Source: JAFEDN01 sp963844565
GTDB taxonomy: Bacteria; Pseudomonadota; Gammaproteobacteria; Coxiellales; Coxiellaceae
Assembly: GCA_963844565.1 (NCBI GenBank)
Contig: CAWJON010000001.1
Coordinates: 434,001 to 498,000 of the forward strand
DNA: 64,000 nucleotides
Direction: 5' to 3'
The notes beneath the pieces are model-generated. The model was not told the origin of the DNA. It made no database searches and saw only the letters and a list, made by a program, of their open reading frames with translations. The position numbers were made by a program, and so were the translations under genes. Below are positions 36,131 through 44,876 of this stretch, one piece after another (the stretch's first letter is position 1; each line of letters starts with the position of its first letter).

Positions 36131-37630
36131 CTAATACCTCAATTGTATATCCCACCGGTCCAAGGTAATGCCAAGTAAATTTTCAAAAGCGGTGACATTA
36201 TTCAAATAACTAATTTGGTTACTGACAAAATCAATTTCTTGTTGCAAAAGTTGTCCTTGAATAATATTAACATTCAACGCGGTAGTTTGCCCATATCGCT
36301 GCTTTATTTGCTCCGACGCTAAGTTTTGCCTTTGTAAGGCAAGGCCTTGTTCTGCAATAGTGAGTTGCAATCTTTGATTCTGTAGATTGGTAATATCGTT
36401 AACCACCTGACGAATAAGGGATCGTTTACTTTGCTCCAGCGCGTCTTCAGCTTGGATCAAGCCCACTTTAGCATTGATTAAGGCAGCTTTTCTATCGATA
36501 TCGCGGATAGGGATAGACAGTGTGAGTGTAGCGCTAGGACCGGTGTTGGTAACTAAATTGCTATTGTCCAATAAGGGGATAGTTCCATTGGTGGATTCAA
36601 AAGTCGTTTGCAGATCTAGATCGAGTTGCCAGCGTAAATCATTTTTAGCGCTTTCAACTGCACGTCGAACGCTATTCATTTGCAAAGTTTGAATGACGTA
36701 GGGTGGGTTATTGTTAAGCGCTATCTCAATCGCCTTGTCTTTGCTAGGCGGTTTAAAATCTTTGAAATCGATATGGGTATCTATATTTAATTTGGATTGG
36801 GGTGATAAACCCAAGGTATCTAATAATGATTGGTAATCTTGCTCGGCTTGGCTTTGTTGCTGTAGCGCTTCTAGTTTGATGCCTGCCAAGGTGGTTTGTT
36901 CTTGTAGCAATTCGCTGCGGGCCATTTTTCCAGCCTTTATGCGCAAAAGATATTGTTTTTCCGTTTCTTGTTCACGCGCCAAGGTTTTTTTTTGAACACG
37001 AACATTGTTTAAATCGGCTACCAACTGCCGATAGTTAGTGATAACTTGCGTAACGATATCCGTGATGCTGGATTTAAAATTTTGACGCGCGACGATCTCA
37101 TTATCTTGGGCATTCAGCCAAGGGATTCGATTGATGGCGCCAAAATTTCTGAGCAACGGTTGGTTAATTTCGAATTGTTCGCTTTGATGGCCGTTAAAAT
37201 CAGCAACGTGATTAATGGCAAGTTGTGTTCCTATGGGCGTCAGCAGAGACACTCCTGGGCTAAAATTATAGCCTGGTTTTGAGTGCTTCATCACCGTGGC
37301 GCTGCCGGACAAATTAAAATGGGGTTCAAAAGCATAATTGGCTAATTCCAAAGAATATTTATCACTTATTCTTTGAAATCGGCTGCTGTGCACCACGGGA
37401 TTGTTGCGTAAAGCCAGCGCAATGGCGTCATCTAAAGATAATAATTTAGGAAATCTAAGTGTAGTTTGAGGCGGGGGGATAAGTTTTAAATCAATTTCTT
37501 TGGCTGAAGTAACAACAGCATAGGCTTGAACGCTCTCAAATGGAATGAAAATTAGCCAGAGTAAAGCCATTGCCCCCAATGCCCATTGTGCAATGCGTAT
37601 CAAATTATATGAAATTGAAGGTTGTTTCAT
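36131..37630 (-). CDS. TolC-family outer-membrane efflux protein
   Basis: 499 residues. A signal peptide lies at about 13-36. Two repeats of the TolC type follow, each with the LSLDDAIALALRNNPVV-like helix start and long coiled helices, with beta-strand regions between. The helix ends ELLQEQTTLAGIK and INAKVGLIQAEDAL are typical. It is the outer-membrane exit duct for the MacAB-like transporter and the first gene of the four-gene operon. The substrate is unknown; MacB-type pumps export macrolides, peptides, haem precursors or toxins. Confidence 0.92.
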   Translation of the reverse strand: MKQPSISYNLIRIAQWALGAMALLWLIFIPFESVQAYAVVTSAKEIDLKLIPPPQTTLRFPKLLSLDDAIALALRNNPVVHSSRFQRISDKYSLELANYAFEPHFNLSGSATVMKHSKPGYNFSPGVSLLTPIGTQLAINHVADFNGHQSEQFEINQPLLRNFGAINRIPWLNAQDNEIVARQNFKSSITDIVTQVITNYRQLVADLNNVRVQKKTLAREQETEKQYLLRIKAGKMARSELLQEQTTLAGIKLEALQQQSQAEQDYQSLLDTLGLSPQSKLNIDTHIDFKDFKPPSKDKAIEIALNNNPPYVIQTLQMNSVRRAVESAKNDLRWQLDLDLQTTFESTNGTIPLLDNSNLVTNTGPSATLTLSIPIRDIDRKAALINAKVGLIQAEDALEQSKRSLIRQVVNDITNLQNQRLQLTIAEQGLALQRQNLASEQIKQRYGQTTALNVNIIQGQLLQQEIDFVSNQISYLNNVTAFENLLGITLDRWDIQLRY

Positions 37631-37687
37631 GTATGCAACATTAAAGCAGGCTCATTACTTAGATGCAATGCGTGGTATTATCTTACT

Positions 37688-38695
37688 ATGCGAATCGTTT
37701 CAGACCATCTTATTCCCTTAATCGATGAATTTTTTCAGGATGAAGTTTTAATAAAAAAACCAGGTCAAGCTATTAATCGAAAGGATTTGTTGGATGCAGA
37801 TATTCTCTGGGTGAGAACATTAACACCCGTCATCCCAGAATTACTAGAAGGCACAAAAATCAGCTTTGTAGGATCGGCAACCGCAGGCATTGATCATATT
37901 CAAACGGATTGGCTAGATAAACAGGGCATCGGCTGGGCCTATGCTCCAGGTTCAAATGCGGTTGCGGTTGCAGAGTACGTCGATTGTTGTATTGCGGCAT
38001 TGCAAAATCTTGGCATTTTAACGGGAAAGAGTCTGCGCGCCGGGGTAATTGGGGTTGGTTATGTGGGCAGCGAGGTGGCAAAACATTTGCTAAGGCAAGG
38101 TTATTCCGTGCTCTTAAATGATCCGCCGCGACAAATACGAGAAAGCGATTTCAAATCCACTGATTTAAAAAATTTTAAAGACCTGGACCTCGTTTGTATC
38201 CATACGTCGTTGACCACCACCGGAGAGTTTCCGAGCTATCACCTGTTGGATGATGACTTCTTCCTACAATTAAAACCAGGGACGGTAGTGATTAACGCAG
38301 CTCGTGGCGCTATTATCGACACCGAAGTTTTAATGCGTCAATCTCGTCTACATCTATGTCTGGATGTTTGGGAAAATGAGCCTAATATCTTTCTGCCGTT
38401 ATTGGCAAAGGCGTTGATCGCAACCCCACATATTGCCGGCTATAGTATTGATGCGAAGCGTCGCGCCAGTTTAATGCTTTATCAAAAAACTCGAGAATAT
38501 TTTGGCTGGAAGAAACCATTGCCGGTTTTTCCCAACGAAGATAAGGTTGAGTATCGATCCATTCTTGAATTATATGACCCGATTGCGCACACGGCGGCGA
38601 TGCGAGAATTGTTAAAAGAACCAGCTGAAAATGTGGGAAAGGCTTTTTTAGTATTCAGGAATAGCTATCTCTGGCGTAAAAGTTTCAGTCAATAA
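37688..38695 (+). CDS. pdxB: Erythronate-4-phosphate dehydrogenase
   Basis: 335 residues from the ATG at 37688 (MRIVSDHLIPLIDEFF), which matches the usual PdxB start; the frame opens at 37622, overlapping the divergent tolC gene. It is a D-isomer 2-hydroxyacid dehydrogenase with the NAD motif GVIGVGYVGSEVA, then INAARGAIIDT (Arg), LDVWENEP (Glu) and PHIAGYS (His). It acts in the DXP-dependent pyridoxal phosphate pathway. The length is a little under the E. coli enzyme (378), mainly at the C-terminal dimerisation domain. Confidence 0.9.
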   Translation: MRIVSDHLIPLIDEFFQDEVLIKKPGQAINRKDLLDADILWVRTLTPVIPELLEGTKISFVGSATAGIDHIQTDWLDKQGIGWAYAPGSNAVAVAEYVDCCIAALQNLGILTGKSLRAGVIGVGYVGSEVAKHLLRQGYSVLLNDPPRQIRESDFKSTDLKNFKDLDLVCIHTSLTTTGEFPSYHLLDDDFFLQLKPGTVVINAARGAIIDTEVLMRQSRLHLCLDVWENEPNIFLPLLAKALIATPHIAGYSIDAKRRASLMLYQKTREYFGWKKPLPVFPNEDKVEYRSILELYDPIAHTAAMRELLKEPAENVGKAFLVFRNSYLWRKSFSQ

Positions 38696-38706
38696 ATCGG
38701 CCATAG

Positions 38707-38740
38707 AAAAAGGCCGGAACCAATGGATCCAGCCTTTTTT
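38707..38740 (+). terminator. pdxB terminator
   Basis: AAAAAGGCCGGAACC pairs with GGATCCAGCCTTTTT with two mismatches, closing a short loop and ending in a run of six T. It lies 12 bases after the pdxB stop. The A tract on the left could make it work for the convergent gene too. Confidence 0.8.
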
Positions 38741-38763
38741 GTAACTATAAGTTCATCGTTGAA

Positions 38764-39180
38764 CTATTCAAATATAGCCTTGGTGCATTTACCATCAGGG
38801 TTAACAAAAACCTTTAATGATTTAACTTCTTTTGGGCTACCTTTGAAAAAAGTGCTGGCGTTGGTGGTTTCACATCTTTCGCCGGCAACTTTAACAGCTG
38901 GACTGTTAGAAGTTAAAAGCAATGGTTTGCCCTCAGGACTTTCTGAGTTAACAGTAATTTCTCTAGCTGCAAGTTTCTTACCTTTTACAGTACCCACTAT
39001 TTCAACTCGAACTACTCTTTTTGTTCCAGTTGCTCGCATGGTGCTTCCGTCCATTGAAGAAGCTGATGGTTTACCGGATTGGTCCATTGGTGCTGTGTCA
39101 CTACCGTATCCTTGGGCCAAGGTAAGGGAAGAAGCGGCCATCACAAGTGCTGCTATAGTGCTGATTAATAACTTTTTCAT
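38764..39180 (-). CDS. Small exported protein of unknown function
   Basis: 138 residues from the ATG at 39180 (MKKLLISTIAAL), where GGAGGC lies upstream; an earlier ATG at 39192 is possible. The signal peptide ends near LTLAQG. A polar Ser/Gly/Met stretch is followed by a beta-rich domain with two Cys (GERCETTN and DGKCTK) that could form a disulphide. No family recognised. It is the first of a group of small exported proteins on this strand. Confidence 0.75.
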   Translation of the reverse strand: MKKLLISTIAALVMAASSLTLAQGYGSDTAPMDQSGKPSASSMDGSTMRATGTKRVVRVEIVGTVKGKKLAAREITVNSESPEGKPLLLTSNSPAVKVAGERCETTNASTFFKGSPKEVKSLKVFVNPDGKCTKAIFE

Positions 39181-39315
39181 TTTTGCCTCCAATTAAGAAT
39201 CGCTTGCATTGAACATTTTCTAAGCAAGCTGTACGTAAACTAATTATAGGCCACCCCCTCTGGTTATCAAGTTGATTTTTTTGTAGGAAAAATGCCATTA
39301 ATATGAAGGGAAATT

Positions 39316-39687
39316 TTATTCCCAACCCACCAAGCAATTAACCTTGCGTGATTGTGGATCCTGGGTAATTGAAATGGTAATACCGGTCATTTGGATGTGT
39401 TGGTTACCCGTCAAAACCGGAAATTGACAATTGGTGCTGGATTGTCCAAGGCCGACACTTTGAAAAACCAGTGGATCAGAATATTTGAAATCCGCCGATA
39501 AATATTTAATCTCCGATGGCGCTAATGTCACGGGTGCATTTCTTCCAATGGTGACTATCGCTCGATTGGGAGAATCATTAATAGCGGTGATTCTTGTGTT
39601 GGCTGCAAAAGATGTGTTTATGTTAATAGCAAGTAAGATGCTGATAACCGGTAGTAATTTGAACAATTTCATTGTGGGCTTTTTCAT
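39316..39687 (-). CDS. Small exported protein of unknown function
   Basis: 123 residues from the ATG at 39687 (MKKPTMKLFKLLPVISILL), preceded by GGAGG at a good distance; the frame also extends to 39762. The signal peptide ends near TSFAAN. The mature part is beta-rich with two Cys (TNCQFPV and VNCLVGWE). No family recognised. It shares size and style with the preceding gene but no obvious sequence. Confidence 0.7.
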   Translation of the reverse strand: MKKPTMKLFKLLPVISILLAININTSFAANTRITAINDSPNRAIVTIGRNAPVTLAPSEIKYLSADFKYSDPLVFQSVGLGQSSTNCQFPVLTGNQHIQMTGITISITQDPQSRKVNCLVGWE

Positions 39688-39819
39688 TTTTTTGACCTCC
39701 ATGTCTTTTATATTTATATATTTATCCTCAACACTAATGATTATAGTACAAATAGTCAGCAATTCTTGATGAATATTTAGCTATTTGACAGAATATAGTA
39801 ACTTCTAGCATTAATTAAG

Positions 39820-39962
39820 AATTTTCGTAGAAAAATCCTTACCCGATGGGGGATCAAAGGGGGAGAAAGCGGAGCGCCTTCCCTTTGATTCCGAGCATCG
39901 GCTCTGCCGAGCGCAGGATATAAACCAGGAAGCAATTTTCGGCTTCGCCGAGAATTGCTGAC
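39820..39962 (+). repeat. Dispersed repeat R1, copy B (full length)
   Basis: About 143 bp in a gene-free gap. It is the reverse complement of the copy inside the ATPase pseudogene at 6286-6418, with a few differences. It starts with AATTTTCGTAGAAAAATCC and ends with the AGCAATT / AATTGCT hairpin around TCGGC-TTC-GCCGA. It contains GCGCAGGATATAAACCAG, also seen at 60.1 kb. Confidence 0.85.
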
Positions 39963-39978
39963 AAATAGTATAAATTTT

Positions 39979-40446
39979 TTACGGGTGTTGGGCATAGGGC
40001 TGTGAAATTTGATTAGAAATTTGGAAGGTTGGACAACGGACAAAAATTGCTTTTTGATTGTCTGCGTAGGTGGGATATTGGGCATTATTAAAATTTTGGA
40101 CGACCATCTGGCAGGCTTTCCAACAATTTTGATTGTTTAACGCGCAGCGTGCATTACAATAAATTTGTTGATTAAGCGCAGGGAGCAAAGTGCTTACTCC
40201 GGGCCGTATATTATACAATGCTACCGTATAATTAGGTGTAATCAATGCCGTTCCGCGTGTTCCACCCAGGCTGCTGTCAGGCTGGTCTTTATCCACTTCA
40301 AGATATAAAGCTCCTGAACTGGAAAAATCATAACAGGTAGAAGGGTCGGGGAGATAGTTAAGGACCATCGTGAAATAAACCCCCTGTGCATATACAGGGG
40401 TATTCAAAAGTAAGAATAACCCCAAAAAGCGAATTAACCCTTTCAT
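39979..40446 (-). CDS. Cys-containing exported protein of unknown function
   Basis: 155 residues. The signal peptide is at about 1-21 (FLGLFLLLNTPVYAQ). Seven Cys lie in the mature part, clustered in IYCNARCALNNQNCWKACQ. Disulphides and a periplasmic or secreted location are likely. No family recognised. The cupredoxin gene precedes it by 8 bases on the same strand, suggesting cotranscription. The C-terminus (ISQPYAQHP) ends just before repeat R1. Confidence 0.75.
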   Translation of the reverse strand: MKGLIRFLGLFLLLNTPVYAQGVYFTMVLNYLPDPSTCYDFSSSGALYLEVDKDQPDSSLGGTRGTALITPNYTVALYNIRPGVSTLLPALNQQIYCNARCALNNQNCWKACQMVVQNFNNAQYPTYADNQKAIFVRCPTFQISNQISQPYAQHP

Positions 40447-40454
40447 AGGTTCTC

Positions 40455-40799
40455 CTATTTAACGACCACTTCTCCACGCATGTTAGGGTGAATTTCGCAG
40501 GTGTATTTGTAATCACCGGGATTTATAAATTGAAAACTATAGGTTTGTCCTGGAGTAATTTTGTTTGAACCTAAATAATCACTAGACACGGTATGGTCGA
40601 CCGGATCGTTATTGTGCCATTGCACCGTTTGCCCGGCATTAATAACCACTTTAGCTGGGCTATAAGCATTATTTGAAATCATTACCGTCGTAACTGAGTT
40701 ATCAACAGGGGCCGGAGCCACAACACTTTGTTCTGACGGAGAACTGCATCCAGCCAGCAGACAAGAAGAGACGAATAGGGTTGCTACAATTTTTTTCAT
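40455..40799 (-). CDS. Cupredoxin (plastocyanin/amicyanin-like) lipoprotein
   Basis: 114 residues. A lipoprotein signal ends at LLAGC (Cys18). The domain at about 37-114 has all four type 1 copper ligands in order: His69 (DPVDHTV), Cys101, His104 and Met107 (YTCEIHPNMRG). It should be a small blue-copper electron carrier or copper-binding protein held in the periplasm. AGGAGA precedes the ATG. The electron partner is not apparent nearby. Confidence 0.92.
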   Translation of the reverse strand: MKKIVATLFVSSCLLAGCSSPSEQSVVAPAPVDNSVTTVMISNNAYSPAKVVINAGQTVQWHNNDPVDHTVSSDYLGSNKITPGQTYSFQFINPGDYKYTCEIHPNMRGEVVVK

Positions 40800-40890
40800 A
40801 AATTCTCCTTCTTTCTTTAACTTATTTATAATTATTGTAGCACCTGCACACTATTTGTGCAGTAAATGGTCGCTTTGCATAAATTATAAG

Positions 40891-41040
40891 TTAACGATAA
40901 GCATACTGAGGTAAAGCCACCCTCCCTAACTCAGCTGCTTTTTTTAAGGATTCTTGTCTTTTCAATTGTGCAACGGCATCAGGTAATTTTTGATTTCTGA
41001 TTGCTTTCAATTCTGCTTCTTCTTTTAAATAGTTACCCAT
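40891..41040 (-). CDS. Possible small basic protein or gene remnant
   Basis: 49 residues from the ATG at 41040 (MGNYLKEEAELKAIRNQ), helical and rich in Lys, Glu and Ala, ending with LPQYAYR. The frame can be read back to a TTG at 41097 without a clear start. There is no Shine-Dalgarno at either. It could be the 3' remnant of a longer gene. Confidence 0.3.
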   Translation of the reverse strand: MGNYLKEEAELKAIRNQKLPDAVAQLKRQESLKKAAELGRVALPQYAYR

Positions 41041-41118
41041 AAAAGAAAGGGGAAAAATATTACGGAAATCCCGAGGTATTACAAGCAACACAGTCAATCA
41101 AGATTTTAAAAAAAGAAA

Positions 41119-42468
41119 TTATTTTGCCAGAATAAATTTTTTGCGGGGATCATAATGACCTGTGCCGATCTCCACAATGAATCCACTTTCGAGCATTTTT
41201 TTCAACCTTGTCGAGGCTGTTCGTTCTGTCACTTGCCAAAATTTTGCAGCAGCCTTCGTGGTCATGTCGGCATGGGATTGTAGATATTCAATCGCTTCTC
41301 GCTGCCAGGGTTCTTTCGCTGTCCAATGTTGTCTGTCGTGATAAAGTGTCACGCGAAAATAGTGATCCAGTTCTTCAAATTTGGGGTCGGTGATTTTTTG
41401 TTCGCGGCAAATTTCAATCATTCGCCCTAATCCAGAACCCCATCGCTCGATCAATCCCAGTTCTCTAAACACATGACCGATGACGCGGTTGCGCAGTTGA
41501 GAAATGCCACTGAGCGCTTTCTCCAGACTCAGACCATACGGTAAAGCGCCGGGATTGGTAATTTCCAATCGATCGGAAAAAATAGCAATTTGAATGGAAG
41601 ACCCTTTCACAGAGTAATCTGCATGCACAATGGCGTTGATGACCGCTTCTCTCACCACAACCACTGGATATTGAGGAATATCCAGTCGATGCATTCGCCC
41701 AATTTCACTTTTTTTGGTTGTATTTCGTTCGATAAATGACAACGCTTTGTCCACTGCCAAAGGCAGTACATCTTCAATATCCTGCTGGTCTATGATTTGA
41801 GTTTTTGTTGTTCCAGCAAAGCAACCACAGCGAACAACGGTATCTGGGAAAAATCGCCGGTGATCATGACCGAATAATAGGAGCGCGCCATTTGAGGGAT
41901 AATCATTGGACTGATGCGAAACCAATAAACGCAGAGATTTAGCTTTGTTCAAATCAAATCTTTTAGTCACCTGCAAAAAAAGCTCTTTGGCCAGTGAAAA
42001 ATTGAGATCATTTTGCCGGGCTTGAAGGTGCGGTAATTCATCAAAGCCCTGATGAATCGCCAGACGTTGAATTTCTGTGACGGTTGCCCGATCAGCCATC
42101 CGGTTAGTTGAGCCTAAACGAATATATACGCCATGTTCTATGCCTTTGCTCTTAAGATAATAAGGTACCGGCGCATACATCACTGAAATGATTAAAACAT
42201 CTCGGCTTCTCCATGTATGAAATTGAAAACTGGGGGTCATGAGAGGAGCAATGGAGTCGGCTATCGCGCTAGCGATTCTTTCTTCTTCTTTTAAAACATC
42301 TGGTATTCCAATGACTTCTTTGGTTTTGTCTTTAACGCCGATTACCAAAGTACCACCAGCCGTGTTGGCAAAGGCGACAATGGTTTTTAGGATACCCTGA
42401 AGTGATCCTGCGTTTTCTTTAAATTCGAGTATTTTGCCTTCATCGTGGTGTAAAAGAGATTCCAGCAT
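41119..42468 (-). CDS. AlbA-type (AlbA_2/HATPase) DNA-binding or regulatory protein
   Basis: 449 residues, intact. The AlbA_2 domain is at about 8-130 (EGKILEFKENAG, then IVAFANTAGGTLVIGV and YIRLGSTNR). The ATPase-like domain is at about 255-370 (VVVREAVINAIVHADYSVKG, then IFSDRLEITNPG and ERWGSGLGRM). A C-terminal winged helix follows (AAKFWQVTERTASTRLKKML). These proteins, often mislabelled as RecG-like helicases, are probably transcriptional regulators in accessory DNA. It is related to the broken gene at 31.6-33.1 kb but not a recent copy. Confidence 0.85.
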   Translation of the reverse strand: MLESLLHHDEGKILEFKENAGSLQGILKTIVAFANTAGGTLVIGVKDKTKEVIGIPDVLKEEERIASAIADSIAPLMTPSFQFHTWRSRDVLIISVMYAPVPYYLKSKGIEHGVYIRLGSTNRMADRATVTEIQRLAIHQGFDELPHLQARQNDLNFSLAKELFLQVTKRFDLNKAKSLRLLVSHQSNDYPSNGALLLFGHDHRRFFPDTVVRCGCFAGTTKTQIIDQQDIEDVLPLAVDKALSFIERNTTKKSEIGRMHRLDIPQYPVVVVREAVINAIVHADYSVKGSSIQIAIFSDRLEITNPGALPYGLSLEKALSGISQLRNRVIGHVFRELGLIERWGSGLGRMIEICREQKITDPKFEELDHYFRVTLYHDRQHWTAKEPWQREAIEYLQSHADMTTKAAAKFWQVTERTASTRLKKMLESGFIVEIGTGHYDPRKKFILAK

Positions 42469-42625
42469 GGCGGCTCCTCAATCAATAAAAAAATATTTTA
42501 ACCCGGAAATTAACCCAGAAATAGCTCGAAGTCAAATTTTCCGGGTTGCTTTGCTATTATTCTTGGGGCAATGGCAGGAACCAGGCTCAAGCACTAGAAG
42601 GATTATCAGACCACGAAGGAAAAAA

Positions 42626-42645
42626 AACCCCGCAGAAGCGGGGTT
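42626..42645. terminator. Bidirectional terminator downstream of groEL
   Basis: AACCCCGC and GCGGGGTT form a perfect 8-bp stem with an AGAA loop, flanked by A and T tracts on both sides, so it can stop transcription in both directions. It lies 30 bases after the groEL stop codon. Confidence 0.9.
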
Positions 42646-42675
42646 TTTCGAAACACAGGGTCTGAGGTGAGTGGC

Positions 42676-44334
42676 TTACATCATGCCGCCCATTCCACCC
42701 ATTCCGCCCATGCCTCCCATACCGCCGCCTTCGCCGCCATGATTATGATCGTCTTTAGGCGCGTCAGTAATCATGCATTCGGTGGTAATCATAAGGCCAG
42801 CAATCGAAACCGCATTTTGCAATGCAGTACGAGTTACCTTAGTTGGGTCGATAATGCCCATCTCAATCATATCACCAAATTCGCCAGTGGCTGCATTATA
42901 GCCGTAGTTGACGTTTTTGTTGCTTTCAACATTTGCCAAGATCACTGCAGGCTCTTCACCAGCATTAGCGACGATTTGACGAAATGGTGAGGTAATTGAA
43001 CGGCGTAGAATATCAACACCGACTTGTTGATCGTGGTTGATAACTTTAACTTTGCTAAGAGCAGCAATGGTGCGGATTAGCGCAACACCGCCGCCTGGAA
43101 CAATACCTTCTTCCACTGCAGCGCGAGTCGCGTGGAGCGCATCTTCCACCCGTGCTTTTTTCTCTTTCATTTCAATTTCAGTTGCAGCACCAACTTTAAT
43201 TACAGCCACACCGCCGGCGAGTTTAGCCAAACGTTCTTGGAGTTTCTCTTTGTCGTAATCCGAAGTGCTGTTTTCAATTTCTTGGCGAATCTGAGTGATG
43301 CGGCCTTTAATATCGGTTTCTTTGCCGCTGCCATCGATAATGGTGGTCGTTTCTTTAGTAACGATAATCCGTTTAGCAGAACCAAGGTCTTCTAATCGAG
43401 TTTGCTCAAGTGTTAAACCGAGTTCTTCGGTAATGACTTTGGCGCCAGTTAGAATAGCAATATCTTGCAGCATTGATTTTCGGCGATCGCCAAAACCAGG
43501 TGCTTTTACCGCGACAACTTTAACAATACCGCGAATGACATTGACAACTAAAGTTGCCAACGCTTCACCTTCAACATCTTCAGCAACAATCAATAATGAT
43601 TTTCCTGCTTTAGCAACGGCTTCTAAAATAGGCAACATTTCACGAATGTTAGAGATTTTCTTGTCAACCAATAAAATAAATGGTGATTCAAGTTCAGCGG
43701 ACATTTTTTCTTGGTTATTGATAAAGTAAGGCGATAAGTAGCCGCGGTCGAATTGCATTCCTTCCACAACTTCGTATTCGCTTACAAAACCAGAGCCGTC
43801 TTCAACAGTGATAACGCCTTCTTTACCGACTTTAGACATGGCGTCAGCGATCATGCGGCCAATGGCTTCGTCGGAGTTTGCTGAAATGGTTCCGACTTGA
43901 GCAATTGCACGATCGTCAGTGCAAGGTTTGGAGAGTTTCTTTAATTCGGCAATGATAGCTTCCATTCCTTTATCCATACCTCGTTTGATATCCATTGGAT
44001 TCATACCTGAGGCGACAGCGCGGATTCCTTCACCCAGCAATGCTTGAGCTAATACGGTAGCGGTTGTGGTACCGTCACCGGCGAGATCAGAAGTTTTAGA
44101 GGCAACTTCTTTAACCATTTGCGCGCCCATATCTTCGAATTGATCTTGCAATTCAATTTCTTTGGCGACGCTTACGCCATCTTTGGTTATGGTGGGCGGA
44201 CCAAATTTTTTACCAATCACGACATTACGACCCTTAGGTCCTAAAGTGATTTTTACCGCATCAGCCAAAATATCAACGCCTCTTTTCATGGAGCGTTTAG
44301 CGCTATCGCTACTTTGAATAAGTTTTGCAGCCAT
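42676..44334 (-). CDS. groEL: Chaperonin GroEL (Hsp60)
   Basis: 552 residues. The N-terminus is MAAKLIQSSDSAKRSM. The ATP-binding motif is GDGTTTATVLA, and the C-terminus is the typical Gly-Gly-Met repeat. With GroES it forms the folding chamber for cytoplasmic proteins. It follows groES by about 20 bases on the same transcript, driven by the heat-shock promoter upstream of groES. Confidence 0.98.
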   Translation of the reverse strand: MAAKLIQSSDSAKRSMKRGVDILADAVKITLGPKGRNVVIGKKFGPPTITKDGVSVAKEIELQDQFEDMGAQMVKEVASKTSDLAGDGTTTATVLAQALLGEGIRAVASGMNPMDIKRGMDKGMEAIIAELKKLSKPCTDDRAIAQVGTISANSDEAIGRMIADAMSKVGKEGVITVEDGSGFVSEYEVVEGMQFDRGYLSPYFINNQEKMSAELESPFILLVDKKISNIREMLPILEAVAKAGKSLLIVAEDVEGEALATLVVNVIRGIVKVVAVKAPGFGDRRKSMLQDIAILTGAKVITEELGLTLEQTRLEDLGSAKRIIVTKETTTIIDGSGKETDIKGRITQIRQEIENSTSDYDKEKLQERLAKLAGGVAVIKVGAATEIEMKEKKARVEDALHATRAAVEEGIVPGGGVALIRTIAALSKVKVINHDQQVGVDILRRSITSPFRQIVANAGEEPAVILANVESNKNVNYGYNAATGEFGDMIEMGIIDPTKVTRTALQNAVSIAGLMITTECMITDAPKDDHNHGGEGGGMGGMGGMGGMGGMM

Positions 44335-44355
44335 TAGATTTTCCTCGTTTAAAAA

Positions 44356-44655
44356 TTAACCAACTATTCCGATAATGTCCTCTAAACGGACAACCACATA
44401 TTCTTCCCCGTCGAGCTTAAGCTCATTGCCGGAATATTTTCCGTACACGATTTTATCGCCTACTTTCACGGGTAATGGGATAAGGGCGCCATCTTTGTTT
44501 GTTAAACCGGGACCTGCAGCGCAGACAAGGCCTTCATTTAACTTTTCTTTTGCAGTAGTGGGAATCACGATGCCCCCAGAGGTCGTTTCTCCCCCTTCTG
44601 TCCGTTTAACTAGGACACGATCGCCTAGTGGTTTTATATTTAAGGTTTTTGCCAT
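44356..44655 (-). CDS. groES: Co-chaperonin GroES (Hsp10)
   Basis: 99 residues, normal length. The motifs LGDRVLVKRTEGGETTSGGIVIP (mobile loop), VGDKIVYGKYSGNEL and the C-terminal VRLEDIIGIV are all present. It caps the GroEL ring. AGAAAG lies before the ATG. Confidence 0.98.
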   Translation of the reverse strand: MAKTLNIKPLGDRVLVKRTEGGETTSGGIVIPTTAKEKLNEGLVCAAGPGLTNKDGALIPLPVKVGDKIVYGKYSGNELKLDGEEYVVVRLEDIIGIVG

Positions 44656-44727
44656 AATTCTTTCTCCGATTCGTAAGTAATTTTTTTGACCAGTATCTTT
44701 TCCTGATACCAGCTCCTATAGAAGGAT

Positions 44728-44755
44728 ATATAGGGACAGCTTCTAAAAATTCAAG
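44728..44755 (-). promoter_or_regulatory. Sigma-32 (heat-shock) promoter of groESL
   Basis: On the minus strand CTTGAA (complement of 44750-44755) is followed after 14 bases by CCCTATAT (complement of 44728-44735). This matches the sigma-32 consensus CTTGAA-N13/14-CCCATNT closely. It lies about 75 bases upstream of the groES start. No CIRCE element was seen. Confidence 0.85.
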
Positions 44756-44876
44756 GGGGTAGGGACCGTAACATAGAAAAAGATCTTTTTCGTATTGGAA
44801 ATTATTGATATAGAATAGTAAAATTATTGCAACTTAATTTAAGTTGAAAGATTTCCAGTATGATGAGGTCAATAAA

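Noticed and set aside
42434..42670. 78-codon plus-strand frame between the AlbA-type gene and groEL
   Set aside because: It crosses the terminator hairpin and starts inside the opposite gene; no ribosome site.
42667..43729. Several plus-strand frames opposite groEL
   Set aside because: Shadows of a highly conserved gene; codon pattern and homology belong to the minus strand.
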